A model generated the notes under the pieces. That model saw only the letters and a list, made by a program, of their open reading frames with translations. It ran no database searches and had not been told where the DNA came from. A stretch of DNA of 10,562 nt from an uncultured Clostridia bacterium (GTDB lineage: Bacteria; Bacillota; Clostridia; TANB77; CAG-508). Positions 1 to 6,263 of the stretch are shown here, in pieces (the first letter of the stretch is position 1; each line of letters starts with the position of its first letter). The position numbers were made by a program, and so were the translations under genes. Location of the stretch: the NCBI GenBank assembly GCA_934155165.1, contig CAKPGS010000037.1:1-10562 (forward strand). The letters are read 5' to 3'.

Positions 1-504
1 ATGTGGTGTTATTACTGAATCTATTCCTTTTTCACTTACTTGTGTATATACTTCTGTTAAAAATTCTTTTAAGTTGTCATTTAGCGGTGACCTACTTTTC
101 TCTTTTTCCCAATATTCTAGTTGTGAACTTTTTTTCCATTTTTTACCGTTATATACCAGTCCTGCTGCTAACGTATCACATACCATTTCTACTGTATATT
201 TATATGGCATTATTGGTCTTGGAATTTTTGACCTTGGATCGTTCCAATATTCTGGATGATGTTTATTTCTTCCTTTATGGTGTAACCATGCTTTAGAATA
301 ACCATTTGCTTTTTTTGCTGCAACAATCGGGCTACTTGTTCCCTGATAATACTTTACAGACTCCCAAAATTCTGTTGGTGAAAATTTTGATAAATCATGA
401 ACTAATCCTCTAAACGGTATTCCTGCTTTGCAACATAATTTAAAAACAACCCATTTGTGAGTACATACAGTATTCAAGTGCTTAAATATATTTACTACTA
501 CCAT
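1..504 (-). CDS. DUF5662 family protein, partial (3' end beyond left edge)
   Basis: An open frame of 168 codons runs from an ATG at 504-502 to the window edge without a stop, so the C-terminus is missing. It begins 17 nt after the fmt stop, and its RBS (AAGGGG) lies in that gap, so it is probably the last visible gene of the priA-def-fmt unit. I recognise the DUF5662 pattern: N-terminal HLNTVCTHKWVVFK (9-22), GIPFRGLVHDLSKFSPTEF (28-46), KYYQG (51-55), then WLHHKGRNKHHPEYW (73-87). The His/Asp clusters H36-D37, H75-H76 and H82-H83 look like metal ligands and resemble an HD-type hydrolase, but this is inference; the family has no function I can name. The aromatic and charged composition, without signal peptide or membrane segment, suggests a soluble cytoplasmic protein. 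The visible part is probably nearly the whole protein for this family. Confidence 0.82.
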   Translation of the reverse strand, partial: MVVVNIFKHLNTVCTHKWVVFKLCCKAGIPFRGLVHDLSKFSPTEFWESVKYYQGTSSPIVAAKKANGYSKAWLHHKGRNKHHPEYWNDPRSKIPRPIMPYKYTVEMVCDTLAAGLVYNGKKWKKSSQLEYWEKEKSRSPLNDNLKEFLTEVYTQVSEKGIDSVITPH

Positions 505-521
505 GTATTCCCCTTTTCTAT

Positions 522-1469
522 TTATTCAAATTTTTTTCCAACTTCTAATTCGTTTCCTCTTAAAAAATCACACACATTCATTTTTTTTGAATTTTCTGGT
601 TGAATAATATTTATCTTTAATGCTCCATCTTTTGTTTTTACATATAAGCCTTGTTTTTCATTTGAAATTAAAATTGTTCCTGCATCTTCGTTTTTATCTT
701 CAAAGCTATTTTCTTCGGCTATTTCAACAGACCAAAACTTATATTTCTTTCCATCTAAAAATGAATATGTTCCCATTATAGGATTTAGTCCTCTAGTTAA
801 ATTTTTAATTTCTAACGATGTTTTTTCTTGCCAATTTATTTTAGATAGTTCTTTATTAATCATTGGAGCCATTGTATAATTATCTCCTTGTTTTGTTCTT
901 GTTATAGTTCCATCTTCAATTTTATTTAAAGTTTTTACTAAAACCTTTCCTCCAATAACAGATAACTTATCCCACAACACTCCTGTTGTTTCATTTTTAT
1001 CTATATCAACTTTTTCACAAATTAAAATATCTCCTGTATCCATGCCTTCGTCCATTTGCATTGTTGTTACTCCGGTTTTACTATCTCCATTTATTACAGC
1101 CCATTGAATTGGAGCTGCACCTCTATATTTAGGAAGAATAGATGCATGCACATTTATGCAACCATATTTAGGTATATCTAAAATTTCTTTTGGAAGTATT
1201 TTCCCATATGCTACAACACAAATAACATCTGGATTTAATTCTTTTATTTTTTCAATAAATCCCGTGTTTTTCTTTACTTTTTCCGGTTGATAAATTTCTA
1301 ATTTCTTTTCAAGTGCAAATTCTTTAACAGGAGAATAGCACATTTTCATACCTCTGCCTTTAGGTTTATCTGGATTTGTAACAACACCTATAATTTCTTC
1401 TCCTGCCTCATAAATGCTTTTTAATGATTCTGCTGCAAAATCTGGTGTACCCATAAATAAAATTCTCAA
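522..1469 (-). CDS. fmt: methionyl-tRNA formyltransferase
   Basis: Transfers a formyl group from 10-formyl-tetrahydrofolate to Met-tRNAfMet in the cytoplasm, enabling bacterial translation initiation. At 315 aa it has the usual length. Visible are GTPDFA (7-12) in the N-terminal Rossmann-type formyltransferase domain, the catalytic stretch INVHASILPKYRGAAPIQWA (105-124) with N106 and H108, and DEGMDTGDIL (140-149) with D144, matching the classical Asn-His-Asp catalytic set. The C-terminal half (about 205-315) is the tRNA-binding OB-like domain. The start codon is TTG at 1469-1467: an AGGAGG lies 7 nt upstream and an in-frame TAA lies five codons upstream, so no ATG is available before residue 6 (M6), which falls inside the first strand. 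It is separated from def by a 200-nt gap holding a palindromic element, unlike the tight spacing elsewhere in the unit. Confidence 0.97.
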   Translation of the reverse strand: MRILFMGTPDFAAESLKSIYEAGEEIIGVVTNPDKPKGRGMKMCYSPVKEFALEKKLEIYQPEKVKKNTGFIEKIKELNPDVICVVAYGKILPKEILDIPKYGCINVHASILPKYRGAAPIQWAVINGDSKTGVTTMQMDEGMDTGDILICEKVDIDKNETTGVLWDKLSVIGGKVLVKTLNKIEDGTITRTKQGDNYTMAPMINKELSKINWQEKTSLEIKNLTRGLNPIMGTYSFLDGKKYKFWSVEIAEENSFEDKNEDAGTILISNEKQGLYVKTKDGALKINIIQPENSKKMNVCDFLRGNELEVGKKFE

Positions 1470-1476
1470 AATAATT

Positions 1477-1482
1477 CCTCCT
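1477..1482 (-). promoter_or_regulatory. fmt ribosome binding site that fixes a TTG start
   Basis: On the minus strand AGGAGG is followed by 7 nt and then TTG. The in-frame TAA immediately upstream of the site excludes an earlier start, so translation must begin at this TTG or at the ATG five codons further in, which would delete the first strand of the formyltransferase fold. Confidence 0.8.
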
Positions 1483-1508
1483 GATTAGTTAATGTTTTTA
1501 TATTATCC

Positions 1509-1650
1509 AAGAAACAAATAATTTTATTTTCAAATTCCGTTCTCCAAACGTTTTAAGACATATAAAATATTCGAATTTTTGAGCCACGGTCTCTAATTAT
1601 ATGTAATAGTCGGGTCGAACTCGTTTTCAAATATAAATTATTTGTTTCTT
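1509..1650. repeat. 142-bp palindromic element with 16-bp terminal inverted repeats and internal hairpins
   Basis: This fills most of the 200-nt gap between def and fmt. The ends are perfect inverted copies: AAGAAACAAATAATTT at 1509-1524 and its complement at 1635-1650. The stem continues after a single bulged base for 5 more pairs (1525-1529 with 1629-1633). Inside, from left to right, are a CGTT/AACG hairpin (1538-1550), a central 8-bp stem ACATATAA/TTATATGT (1558-1565 with 1597-1604) capped by a GAG/CTC hairpin (1581-1593), and a hairpin CGGGTCGAACTCG (1611-1623). The layout resembles a four-way junction. In the last hairpin the plus strand gives a G.U pair where the minus strand has an A-C mismatch, slightly favouring a plus-strand RNA. 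There is no open reading frame of note and no clear target-site duplication. It could be a non-autonomous mobile element (MITE-like), an intergenic palindromic repeat, or a structured RNA; I recognise no known riboswitch class. Confidence 0.7.
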
Positions 1651-1669
1651 CCTAATTCTAGAAAATTAA

Positions 1670-2146
1670 TTAATTCTCAGGTTCAACGTATTGTAATGTT
1701 CCTGGTATTATTTTTGTAACAAACACTATTCCGTTCAAATGGTCTACTTCATGGCTTATTGCTTGTGCTAGTAGTCCTTTTGCTTTTAATTTGAATTTTT
1801 TACCTTCTCTATCTAAAGCTTCTACTTCTACTTCTTTTGGTCTTATTATTTTTGCAAATTGATTTGGAAAACTTAAACATCCTTCATCACATTCTTGTTC
1901 TCCTTTTTCCTTTTTTATAACAGGATTTATAAATACTATTGGACCATTATCATCGTATAAGTCTATTACTACAACTCTTTTTAATACTCCAACTTGTTGT
2001 GCTGCAAGTCCTACTCCATTTAGATGATGCATTGTTTCTATCATATCATCTATTAATATTTGGATTCTTTCGTCTATATTTTCTACCTCTCTTGCATGTT
2101 TTTTTAGTATTTCGTCTCCTTCTGTTCTAATATTTCTTATTGCCAT
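1670..2146 (-). CDS. def: peptide deformylase
   Basis: Metal-dependent hydrolase that removes the N-formyl group from nascent proteins at the ribosome, undoing the modification made by Fmt encoded next in the same unit. All three family motifs are present: motif I GVGLAAQQVG (44-53), motif II EGCLS (88-92) with the metal-binding C90, and motif III HEVDH (132-136) with H132 and H136 as metal ligands and E133 as the general base. The 158-aa length is normal for the short bacterial form. It starts 13 nt after the priA stop; the RBS AAGGGGG overlaps that stop codon (TAAGGGGG), suggesting translational coupling. The short C-terminus ends TLQYVEPEN shortly after motif III, as expected for a compact type. 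Confidence 0.97.
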   Translation of the reverse strand: MAIRNIRTEGDEILKKHAREVENIDERIQILIDDMIETMHHLNGVGLAAQQVGVLKRVVVIDLYDDNGPIVFINPVIKKEKGEQECDEGCLSFPNQFAKIIRPKEVEVEALDREGKKFKLKAKGLLAQAISHEVDHLNGIVFVTKIIPGTLQYVEPEN

Positions 2147-2159
2147 TTTATTTGCCCCC

Positions 2160-4385
2160 TTATGATAAATTATTTGGATTTATATCTACAATTACTCTTG
2201 TATTTTTATAATTTTGTGCATAATATTTATTTAAAAGTTCATTTATATTTGTAATAATTTCTTCTGTAACCGTTGTTTTTAGTATCATTCGCCATCTATA
2301 CCTATTTTTTATTTTATCTATTGGTGCTGGCATTGGTTTTAACAATATTCCCTCTATATTGTATTTTTTTAAATTTTCATATAAAAATTTTGATACTTCA
2401 ACTACTTCTTTGTAAATATTACCGTTTATTCCGAACATTATTATATCGCAAAATGGCGGATATTTCAACATTTCTCTTAAATGAATTTCAGCATTATAAA
2501 ATAAATTGTAGTCTTGTTTTTGTGCATATTGTACACAAAAATTATCTGGATTGTAGGTTTGTATTATAACATTTCCAGGAAGTTTTTCTCTACCAGCTCT
2601 TCCAGCTACTTGTACAAGTAAATCAAACGTTGTTTCACTTGCTTTATAATTATCTATATTTAAACTACTATCTGCTGCAATTACTCCAACCAAGGTTACT
2701 TTTGGAAAATGATGACCTTTAACTACCATTTGTGTTCCAATTAAAATATCTATATTTTCTTCTTTAAACTTGTTAATAATTAATTCATGTGAATTCTTCT
2801 TTGTTACTGTATCTACATCCATTCTAATTGTTGTTGCTTCTGGGAAATATTTTTTTACTTGTTCTTCTAGCTTTTGAGTTCCAGTTCCAAAGTATCTTAC
2901 TTTTTCACTTTTACACTCTGGGCAAACTTTTATAATGTTTTCTGTGTGTCCGCAATAATGGCATTTAAGCATATTTTCTTTTCTATGATATGTTAAACTA
3001 ATATTACAATTTGGACATTTAGCAACATATCCGCAATCTCTACACATTATAAAAGTCGAAAAACCCCTTCTGTTTAAAAATAAAATTGTTTGTTTTTTAT
3101 TTTTTATATTTTCTTGAATTAAGTAATATAATCTTCTACTTAGCATACTTCTGTTGCCCTCTGCTAGTTCGTTTCGCAAATCTACTATTTCTACATTTGG
3201 CAAATTAGAATTATTCGCTCTTTTGGTTAGTTCTATTAGAGTAATTTCTTTTTGTTTTGCTTTGTAATATATATCAACAGATGGTGTTGCACTGCCTAGT
3301 ACAAGTGGAATGTTATTTTGTTTTGCTATAATTTTAGATATTTCTTTTGCATTATATCTTGGATTCATTTCAGATTTATATGAATCATCGTGTTCTTCAT
3401 CTATTATAATTATTCCCAAATTTTTAATAGGAGCAAATATAGCAGACCTCGCACCTATTACAATTTTAGCATCTCCATTTTTTATTTTATTCCATTGGTC
3501 ATAACGTTCTCCAACAGACAATTTACTATGAAGTACAGCTATTGTTTCCTCTCCAAATCTTGCTATAAATCTATCTACCATTTGTGGAGTTAAACTTATT
3601 TCTGGAACTAGCACGATTGACGTTTTCTCTTGTTTTAATACGTTTTCAATTAATTGCATATATACTTCTGTTTTTCCTGAGCCTGTTACACCGTATATTA
3701 GAAATTCATTAAATTCATGTTCTATAATGCTTTTATTTATGGTGTTAAAAGCTAACTGTTGTTCTTCTGTTAATTTTCTTTTTTCATCTCTTTGTATATT
3801 TTTATGTATGAATGGATTTCTTTCAACTTCCTTTGCAACAATTTCTACAAATCCGTTTTTTTCTAGTGTTTTTACTATTGCTCTACTTGCTTCTGTAAAC
3901 ATTTCTATATCTGAAACTGTTGCTTCTTCATTTTCTTCTAAAAATTTTAATACTCGTATTTGCTTTTCAGATTTTATTATTTTATTTTCAATAGCATTCT
4001 CAATTTCATCTGCTTCTTTTGCTAAATACACAAAATTAATTAATTTTTCTTTTGTTCTGTTTTCTAGTTCTTTTGTTCCTGGTGGTAACATAAGCTTTAA
4101 GCAGTCTGAAATATTGCAAAAATATCTATTAGCCATCCATTTTGCAAGTTCAATATTTTCTTTTGAAAATGCTTGCTCTTCAAATTTAACTATATCTTTT
4201 ATTTTGTATTTTGAGCTTTCTTTTATATTTATTACAAATCCATCTTCTAGCTTTTTACCATTTCCAAATGGAACTAATACCCTTGAACCAATTTTAATTT
4301 TATTTTCTAATTCTTTTGGAATATTGTAATCGAAAACTCTATTTAATGTTTTTACTATACTATTAATAATTATTTCTGCTACCAT
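2160..4385 (-). CDS. priA: primosomal protein N' (replication restart helicase PriA)
   Basis: Superfamily 2 3'-to-5' DNA helicase that recognises stalled forks and reloads the replisome. The 741 residues follow the full domain order: N-terminal 3'-DNA-binding domain (about 1-100), winged-helix-like segment (about 130-190), Walker A GVTGSGKT (232-239), Walker B DEEH (329-332), GSATPS (364-369), then a zinc-binding insert with eight cysteines (C448, C451, C457, C460, C475, C478, C488, C491). Helicase lobe 2 carries GTQMVVKGHHF (550-560) and the arginine-finger motif QVAGRAGR (592-599), and a C-terminal domain follows. GHHF replaces the more familiar GHDF; I regard this as a lineage variant, not a defect. 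The ATG at 4385 has an AGGAGA RBS and a sigma-A-type promoter close upstream (4409-4437), so priA heads the priA-def-fmt-DUF5662 unit. In many Firmicutes coaBC precedes it; here it does not. Confidence 0.98.
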   Translation of the reverse strand: MVAEIIINSIVKTLNRVFDYNIPKELENKIKIGSRVLVPFGNGKKLEDGFVINIKESSKYKIKDIVKFEEQAFSKENIELAKWMANRYFCNISDCLKLMLPPGTKELENRTKEKLINFVYLAKEADEIENAIENKIIKSEKQIRVLKFLEENEEATVSDIEMFTEASRAIVKTLEKNGFVEIVAKEVERNPFIHKNIQRDEKRKLTEEQQLAFNTINKSIIEHEFNEFLIYGVTGSGKTEVYMQLIENVLKQEKTSIVLVPEISLTPQMVDRFIARFGEETIAVLHSKLSVGERYDQWNKIKNGDAKIVIGARSAIFAPIKNLGIIIIDEEHDDSYKSEMNPRYNAKEISKIIAKQNNIPLVLGSATPSVDIYYKAKQKEITLIELTKRANNSNLPNVEIVDLRNELAEGNRSMLSRRLYYLIQENIKNKKQTILFLNRRGFSTFIMCRDCGYVAKCPNCNISLTYHRKENMLKCHYCGHTENIIKVCPECKSEKVRYFGTGTQKLEEQVKKYFPEATTIRMDVDTVTKKNSHELIINKFKEENIDILIGTQMVVKGHHFPKVTLVGVIAADSSLNIDNYKASETTFDLLVQVAGRAGREKLPGNVIIQTYNPDNFCVQYAQKQDYNLFYNAEIHLREMLKYPPFCDIIMFGINGNIYKEVVEVSKFLYENLKKYNIEGILLKPMPAPIDKIKNRYRWRMILKTTVTEEIITNINELLNKYYAQNYKNTRVIVDINPNNLS

Positions 4386-4408
4386 TTTTATCTCCTATAA
4401 TTTTGTAT

Positions 4409-4437
4409 AGTATATCAAATATATGTTTTTTTGACAA
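4409..4437 (-). promoter_or_regulatory. sigma-A-type promoter of priA-def-fmt
   Basis: On the minus strand TTGTCA (4437-4432) is followed by exactly 17 nt and TATACT (4414-4409), each one base from consensus. The priA ATG at 4385 lies 23 nt past the -10. The -35 box sits immediately after the U-tract of the preceding terminator, so the two signals are packed together. Confidence 0.75.
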
Positions 4438-4438
4438 G

Positions 4439-4470
4439 AAAAAAGAGAGTTTCAATTTTGAAACTCCCTT
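4439..4470 (-). terminator. intrinsic terminator after the paralogue pair
   Basis: On the minus strand an 11-bp stem (arms 4460-4470 and 4443-4453, 6-nt loop) is followed by a run of T that already begins in the stem base (4444-4439). One position is G.U on the minus strand but an A-C mismatch on the plus strand, so the element reads best as a minus-strand terminator. It starts 6 nt after the stop of the second paralogue. Confidence 0.88.
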
Positions 4471-4476
4471 TGGCAA

Positions 4477-4917
4477 TCATGGTAAATGTTTTTTCTTCGT
4501 ATTCTTTATAGATGATTCTACAGCAAATATATTTAACTGTTTATACATTTCTTCTTGAATACGCTTTTCTTCTTTTTCCCTTATAAACTTTTTTATTTTA
4601 TTATTATAGCATTCACAAGAAACAATGTAATCTTTCCATCTTTTGAAAATTTCTTGGTCATGTATAGAAAGAGTATTTCCATCAGCTAAATTAATTTTTT
4701 GTCTTAAATTAAAAAATTTATATGAAAAAAACATTTTTTCAACTGCATTTTTAAAAATTTCAGCAGGTCTTGTAATCTTTTCTGCCATAATGTTGTCTAT
4801 TTCCTGCCTTAATTGTTCTTCGTTCAAGTCGAATATTTTTAAAATTCTTTTTTCTTCCTTGGAATAAAGAACTATATTGTTTTCATAAGCTATTAAGCCT
4901 TCGTTAATTGTATTCAT
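4477..4917 (-). CDS. unknown protein, tandem paralogue B
   Basis: I do not recognise this 146-aa family. It is clearly homologous to the gene just upstream (4930-5373): the region from about residue 10 to 62 shares roughly half its residues, including ILKxFxL, EIxxIMxEKIxRPxEhFKxAVE and a later DQxIaK-like stretch (DQEIFK at 87-92). The first half looks like a compact alpha/beta or helical domain. The second half is rich in Lys and Glu (KKFIREKEEKRIQEEMYKQL, 109-128), suggesting a helix or coiled coil, and the tail is basic (KNTKKKHLP). There is no signal peptide or membrane span, so it is probably cytoplasmic. It starts 12 nt after paralogue A, with GAGGAAAA as RBS touching A's stop codon, so the two are co-transcribed and probably translationally coupled. 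A strong terminator follows. Partners or a hetero-oligomer are possible but unproven. Confidence 0.85.
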   Translation of the reverse strand: MNTINEGLIAYENNIVLYSKEEKRILKIFDLNEEQLRQEIDNIMAEKITRPAEIFKNAVEKMFFSYKFFNLRQKINLADGNTLSIHDQEIFKRWKDYIVSCECYNNKIKKFIREKEEKRIQEEMYKQLNIFAVESSIKNTKKKHLP

Positions 4918-4929
4918 ATAAATTTTCCT

Positions 4930-5373
4930 CTACATTTTATCTGGACAATGATTTCTAATGTGTTTTATTGTTTTAGTTTTATTACTTATTAAATATCCTA
5001 ATATGACATTTTCTTCTTCTTTGAATTTTTTTCTTTCTTCATTTCTTTTTTTATTGAATTCCATTTTTTTTATAAATCTTTCATCATTCAATATAAACTC
5101 TTCACATACTTTATAAATTTTTTGGTCATATAGAATATATTCCTTTTGATCTTTAACAAACTTTTTAGAAACATTGCCAAAATATTCACCTGTTAGATTT
5201 TCTACTGCAATTTTAAACATTTCATTCGGTCTTAATATCTTTTCATCCATTATTTTACTAATTTCATTTAATAATGTTTCTTGACTCAAATTAAATGTTT
5301 TTAATATTTCTTCTCCTTCCGCTTGAACAATTACATTTTTAAATGCATATAACCGTTTCACCTTTTTTGCCAT
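4930..5373 (-). CDS. unknown protein, tandem paralogue A
   Basis: A 147-aa protein of a family I do not recognise, first gene of a two-gene unit. Its N-terminal two thirds align with paralogue B: residues 23-28 (ILKTFN), 37-59 (EISKIMDEKILRP then EMFKIAVEN) and YDQKIYK (82-88). The C-terminal third is basic and charged (KKMEFNKKRNEERKKFKEEE, 102-121), which favours a helical or nucleic-acid-contacting tail, though that is inference. Two cysteines (C90 and C143) do not form a metal motif. It has no signal peptide or membrane segment. The start is secured by AAGGAGG upstream of the ATG and by a promoter with an extended -10 at 5406-5434. The pair sits between the kinase gene and priA, where coaBC is common in Firmicutes, so it looks like a lineage-specific insertion or replacement; nothing suggests it replaces CoaBC chemically. 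Confidence 0.85.
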   Translation of the reverse strand: MAKKVKRLYAFKNVIVQAEGEEILKTFNLSQETLLNEISKIMDEKILRPNEMFKIAVENLTGEYFGNVSKKFVKDQKEYILYDQKIYKVCEEFILNDERFIKKMEFNKKRNEERKKFKEEENVILGYLISNKTKTIKHIRNHCPDKM

Positions 5374-5405
5374 AAAATTCCTCCTTTTAGATTAATAATA
5401 ACTTT

Positions 5406-5434
5406 ATTTTAGCATATTTTAACATAATATTCAA
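5406..5434 (-). promoter_or_regulatory. promoter of the paralogue pair
   Basis: Minus strand TTGAAT (5434-5429), 17-nt spacer ending in TGC, then TAAAAT (5411-5406): an extended -10 (TGN) promoter of the sigma-A type. It lies between the hairpin at 5443-5485 and the start codon at 5373. Confidence 0.7.
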
Positions 5435-5442
5435 TAAAATAA

Positions 5443-5485
5443 GCGTACTTTTAAAGCAATTTAAAAAATCGCTTTGAAAGTACGC
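5443..5485 (-). terminator. long hairpin after the kinase gene, probable terminator
   Basis: Two 15-nt arms (5443-5457 and 5471-5485) around a 13-nt loop pair at 14 of 15 positions. The hairpin begins 6 nt after the kinase stop and is followed on the minus strand by TTATTTTATTG. The odd position is a C-A mismatch on the minus strand but a U.G pair on the plus strand, so a different role (protein-binding palindrome or attenuator for the next unit) cannot be excluded. Confidence 0.65.
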
Positions 5486-5491
5486 CACCTT

Positions 5492-6052
5492 TTATTCACT
5501 TAACCATTTTTTGTATTCTTTTTCTATTACATCTGCTGTATCTTCTGGTGTTTGTTTTGTTGTATCTATTACTAAATCGTAATTTGATTCGTCTTCTTTT
5601 CTTACTCCATATAGGTTCCAATATCTTTCATTTTCTAATGTATATCTTTTTATTAAGTCTTGTTTTTGTTCTTCTAATGTACTAAAATTTTCTGAGCTTT
5701 TTCTTAGTTTGTCATTTAATGCTCTTTTTGCTGCAACATCTATATCAACTTTTAAATATACTTTAAATGATTCTGGTACTGCATACCAACCTAAACGTGC
5801 ATCTATTATAAAGTTATCGTGTGTTTTTGCATATTCTGCTGCACTATTTTCTATGTCTCTATCTATTTCTGGATGTTCTTTTACATAAATATTAAAACTT
5901 GTAACATCCATTCCACTTTCTCTTGCAAGTTTTCTGAAATAATCTCCATTTTTGTATATTCCATAATTTAATCTTTCCATTAAAACTTTAGATACAGACC
6001 CTTTACCACTTGCAAGTTCTCCTCCAAGAGAAATAATATGTTTCTTTGCCAT
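5492..6052 (-). CDS. cytidylate-kinase-like (archaeal-type) nucleoside monophosphate kinase
   Basis: A 186-aa P-loop kinase expected to move phosphate from ATP to a (d)NMP, most likely CMP, in the cytoplasm. The Walker A loop GELASGKGS (11-19) has the GKGS ending typical of adenylate and cytidylate kinases. NGDYFRKLARESGMD (35-49) and HPEID (60-64) follow the archaeal CMK scheme, and DARLGWY (84-90) matches its substrate-binding RL motif. A Lys/Arg-rich LID-like helix lies around 105-145 (KRYTLENERYW). The usual Gmk signature (GPSGAGKGT with SRPPRxGE) is absent. It starts 14 nt after rpoZ, with AAGGAG as RBS, and ends the rsmE-to-kinase unit. In most Firmicutes this position, yicC-remA-X-rpoZ, is held by gmk, so it is easily misannotated as guanylate kinase. 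Substrate is inferred, not shown. Confidence 0.8.
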   Translation of the reverse strand: MAKKHIISLGGELASGKGSVSKVLMERLNYGIYKNGDYFRKLARESGMDVTSFNIYVKEHPEIDRDIENSAAEYAKTHDNFIIDARLGWYAVPESFKVYLKVDIDVAAKRALNDKLRKSSENFSTLEEQKQDLIKRYTLENERYWNLYGVRKEDESNYDLVIDTTKQTPEDTADVIEKEYKKWLSE

Positions 6053-6066
6053 TTTTTACTCCTTAA

Positions 6067-6261
6067 TTATATTTTTGTAACTTTTCCTTCTGCTATTTCA
6101 TTTACTGCAAGTGTTACTGGTGATTCTTCGTTAACATCTGTCATTGCTTTATCTCCTGCTGCAATTTGTCTAGCTCTTTTTGCTGTCATAACAACTAATG
6201 TGTATCTGTTGTCTACTCCTTTTATTTTTAGTAATTGATTTACACTTGGTTTTACCATCAT
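6067..6261 (-). CDS. rpoZ: DNA-directed RNA polymerase omega subunit
   Basis: Small RNA polymerase subunit that wraps the C-terminus of beta-prime and supports its folding and assembly. The 64 residues show the family pattern: KPSVNQLL (4-11), DNRYTLVVMTAKRARQI (17-33) where the AKRAR helix is the hallmark, and SPVTLAVNEIAEGKV (47-61). The start is the first of two adjacent ATGs: AGGAGG (6271-6276) lies 9 nt before it and 12 nt before the second, and that RBS is built from the last codons of remA. Only two bases separate it from the remA stop. It lies directly after remA, whereas gmk commonly intervenes. Confidence 0.95.
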   Translation of the reverse strand: MMVKPSVNQLLKIKGVDNRYTLVVMTAKRARQIAAGDKAMTDVNEESPVTLAVNEIAEGKVTKI

Positions 6262-6263
6262 TT

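Noticed and set aside
3..296. Plus-strand open frame of 97 codons at the left edge
   Set aside because: The minus strand here encodes a well-matched DUF5662 protein, so this is its shadow.
1470..1508. Separate promoter for fmt between the palindromic element and its RBS
   Set aside because: A GATAAT-like -10 exists, but no acceptable -35 is found at 16-18 nt spacing.
1611..1623. TTCGA-containing hairpin as the T-arm of a tRNA
   Set aside because: The stem is only five pairs with a three-base loop on the plus strand, and I find no acceptor stem, D-arm or anticodon arm in proper spacing; the surrounding 16-bp palindrome explains it better.
1509..1650. A riboswitch controlling fmt
   Set aside because: The long perfect outer stem and lack of any recognised aptamer core or expression platform next to the fmt RBS do not match a class I know; kept only as a possible structured RNA.
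3727..4329. Plus-strand open frame of 200 codons
   Set aside because: It lies wholly antisense to priA, is Phe/Ser/Ile-rich as expected for the complement of an AT-rich coding strand, and has no RBS or family motif.
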